Shown here: in pieces, positions 24,601 to 24,938 of the stretch
Layout: each line of letters begins with the position of its first letter
Numbering within the stretch: position 1 is the first letter of the stretch
Source: Faecalicatena fissicatena
Lineage (GTDB): Bacteria; Bacillota; Clostridia; Lachnospirales; Lachnospiraceae
Assembly: GCA_001028025.1 (NCBI GenBank)
Contig: LDAQ01000120.1
Location: forward strand, 1-24,938
DNA length: 24,938 nt
Direction: 5' to 3'
Position numbers and translations under genes: made by a program
Notes under the pieces: generated by a model
What the model saw: only the letters and a program-made list of their open reading frames with translations
The model's database searches: none
What the model was told of the DNA's origin: nothing

Positions 24601-24629
24601 TTGAATAACATCGCAATAACGAATATAAT
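24601..24629 (+). promoter_or_regulatory. strong promoter just past the TnpB right end
   Basis: TTGAAT (24601-24606) and a perfect TATAAT (24624-24629) have an exact 17-nt spacer. Transcription would start near 24636, only about 11 nt before the first ATG of the following small gene. Confidence 0.65.
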
Positions 24630-24646
24630 AAAACCACAAGAGAGGG

Positions 24647-24916
24647 ATGGGGGCGGTCAAAATAGATAAACGCAGTATGACAGAAGGGCAGCAGAAACGA
24701 TTTTGGGATTTTATTATGATGGATGATTTCGAGTTTTATGACAGGTTTATATCGGACTTGCCGCCGGAATCACAGAATGAATTTTTCAGGATAACGCCGG
24801 ATTTTTTTTCTGAGTATATCAATGCAGAGGGGAAAATAAATCTGGATGAGGATGAGATATATCAGAAGATCAAGGAAAAAATTAATATTATAGAGAAAAA
24901 CAGCCCGGAAACCTGA
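24647..24916 (+). CDS. small hypothetical protein
   Basis: An 89-residue acidic protein that I do not recognise. Aromatic-rich segments (RFWDFIMMDDFEFYDRF, FFRITPDFFSEY) are followed by a charged helix-like C-terminus (EDEIYQKIKEKIN). There is no membrane segment or signal peptide. A strong promoter lies immediately upstream, but the start is uncertain. AGAGGG abuts the ATG at 24647 with no spacing, and the next in-frame ATG (24677) lacks a ribosome binding site. It ends 22 nt before the window edge. Confidence 0.5.
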   Translation: MGAVKIDKRSMTEGQQKRFWDFIMMDDFEFYDRFISDLPPESQNEFFRITPDFFSEYINAEGKINLDEDEIYQKIKEKINIIEKNSPET

Positions 24917-24938
24917 AGTGATATGATCCCTCTAAAGT

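Larger units (their letters stand above)
23248..24620 (+). mobile_element. TnpB-only (IS1341-like) element, ends not resolved
   Basis: One tnpB gene flanked by hairpin-rich non-coding DNA on both sides and no adjacent Y1 transposase. The true left end probably lies between 23060 and 23170 and the right end between 24573 and 24623; the coordinates given are a minimal estimate. IS200/IS605 elements make no target duplication, so the ends cannot be fixed without an empty-site comparison. Confidence 0.6.

Overview
The window looks like chromosomal DNA of an anaerobic Firmicute of class Clostridia, most likely Lachnospiraceae (Blautia/Ruminococcus-like). This is inferred from the moderate GC content, strong AGGAGG-type ribosome binding sites, TTGACA/TATAAT promoters with frequent extended -10 elements, and gene families common in that group. 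No species can be named from sequence alone.

Layout. (1) 1-4900: two translationally coupled YhgE/Pip (EsaA-like) membrane proteins behind an extended -10 promoter with a possible operator. (2) 4900-6600: aroD (type I 3-dehydroquinate dehydratase), convergent with a HAD phosphatase. (3) 6700-7700: a small coiled-coil protein built on near-identical 27-bp repeats, then the tmRNA gene ssrA on the minus strand with its own promoter and terminator and an unusually long tag, ANLNLNANDNFELAAA. (4) 7740-9767: a minus-strand polytopic protein resembling a GT-C glycosyltransferase. (5) 10084-12211: a Zn-dependent phospholipase C-like protein and an Atg22/UMF1-type MFS transporter, ended by a very long palindromic terminator. 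(6) 12598-18788: an ABC exporter of the FtsX/MacB type (ATPase plus a 1028-residue permease carrying about 240 residues of extracytoplasmic coiled coil), followed by an OmpR-type response regulator and its histidine kinase. (7) 19038-22548: an alanine/glycine:sodium symporter behind a structured leader, then hisH, hisF and ung in one closely packed run. (8) 22555-24620: accessory DNA, made of a 302-bp near-perfect palindrome with two inner hairpins and a TnpB-only (IS1341-like) element. (9) 24647-end: a small unrecognised protein.

Most of the window is ordinary housekeeping and envelope biology. The likeliest unusual material is at the right end. The TnpB there lacks the canonical RuvC-II glutamate (Gly289) and has a candidate replacement, Glu335. 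Its 3' flank folds like an omega-RNA/right end. An 11-nt sequence just past that right end is repeated exactly in the tnpB 5' leader, so a guide RNA might match the element's own upstream region. The neighbouring 302-bp palindrome and the 27-bp repeat gene beside ssrA are the other structures that ordinary annotation does not explain.
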